Assembly (NCBI GenBank): GCA_014058105.1
Contig: JACGCM010002082.1
Location: 372,001-436,000, forward strand
Length of the DNA stretch: 64,000 nt
Direction: 5' to 3'
Origin: Kingdonia uniflora
Lineage: Eukaryota > Streptophyta > Magnoliopsida > Ranunculales > Circaeasteraceae
Under the pieces are notes generated by a model. It did not search any database. It worked only from the letters and a program-made list of their open reading frames with translations, and was not told where the DNA came from. Shown here one piece after another: positions 63,814 to 64,000 of the stretch (its first letter is position 1; every line of letters starts with the position of its first letter). A program made the position numbers and the translations under genes.

Positions 63814-64000
63814 GTCATCATTCAAAATAAAGTCACTCTTGGAACCCCAAGTGTCAAGTACATCAATCATTTCCATTATCATAAATGTCATATACATCCC
63901 TCCTTAAATAAATGCCAAGAACCCAACAAGTTAAATTCCATATGTCAAATCTTTTCAACTTTCAACACTAACAGTCAAAATGGTTCTTTCTCAACCAAAG
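63814..64000 (+). mobile_element. Element Z: 3' internal region of another A/C-family copy (runs off the window)
   Basis: The sequence right after A's 3' LTR ('gtcatcattcaaaataaagtc' in part) is not unique flank: it matches A itself at about 62972-63175 ('gtcattattcaatacagagcc', 'ggaaccccaag', 'catatgtcaaatcttttcaac' vs 'tacgtcatatcttttcaac') and C at about 50155-50345. It should lead to Z's own polypurine tract and LTR shortly after 64000. A therefore sits inside Z. Confidence 0.75.

Noticed and set aside
1..64000. tRNA, rRNA or other structural RNA genes
   Set aside because: No cloverleaf with A/B box pairs or rRNA core sequence was noticed; the hairpins at 2823-2874 belong to the CACTA terminus.

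Overview
The window looks like nuclear heterochromatin of a flowering plant with a large genome. It contains no host gene that I can recognise. Almost every base belongs to old, stop-riddled transposable elements stacked inside one another. Four copies are Ty3/gypsy LTR retrotransposons with the order gag-PR-RT-RH-aRNH-INT; the second, archaeal-type RNase H between RH and INT marks the plant Tat lineage. Three others are plant L1-type LINEs with an ORF1 carrying a DUF4283-like domain and a C-terminal RNase H. One end of a CACTA-type DNA transposon is also present.

Layout. 1-2897 is the right part of a CACTA-like element that holds a LINE remnant (208-1110), a GATCGGA-rich repeat (1564-2340) and a 34-bp x 8 subterminal array. 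2898-63813 is Tat element A, whose left half lies outside the window. A was hit by element B (5016-17203, in the integrase), by element C (17989-50995, in the 3'UTR) and by LINE2 (56905-62098). C was itself hit by LINE1 (25439-32240, minus strand) and by element F (35860-48898). A's 3' LTR ends at 63813 and is followed by the 3' region of one more relative, element Z. The deepest nesting is Z > A > C > F. The junctions of B, C, F, LINE1 and LINE2 are supported by target-site duplications and by a related copy that reads straight across the same point.

What the elements share. Downstream of pol, each Tat element has its own tandem-repeat array (222, 160, ~170, 118/76 or 87 bp). After it comes a block of genes in antisense orientation running up to the 3' LTR. 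In A and C this block holds an LTR-proximal ORF (as1), a small ORF (as2), a five-exon gene (as3) and a long coiled-coil ORF (as4). B and F carry recognisable as3 homologues. as3 introns keep position and phase between copies, and antisense TATA boxes lie at constant distances from the start codons of as1 and as3. Because the introns are on the antisense strand, the genomic RNA would not splice them out, which explains how they survive retrotransposition. This antisense gene system is the most interesting feature of the window.

All copies look dead: frameshifts, in-frame stops and replaced catalytic residues are common, and LTR pairs differ by roughly 12-15% by eye, with many transitions. Coordinates of degenerate coding regions are approximate. 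Gene names are domain-level only.
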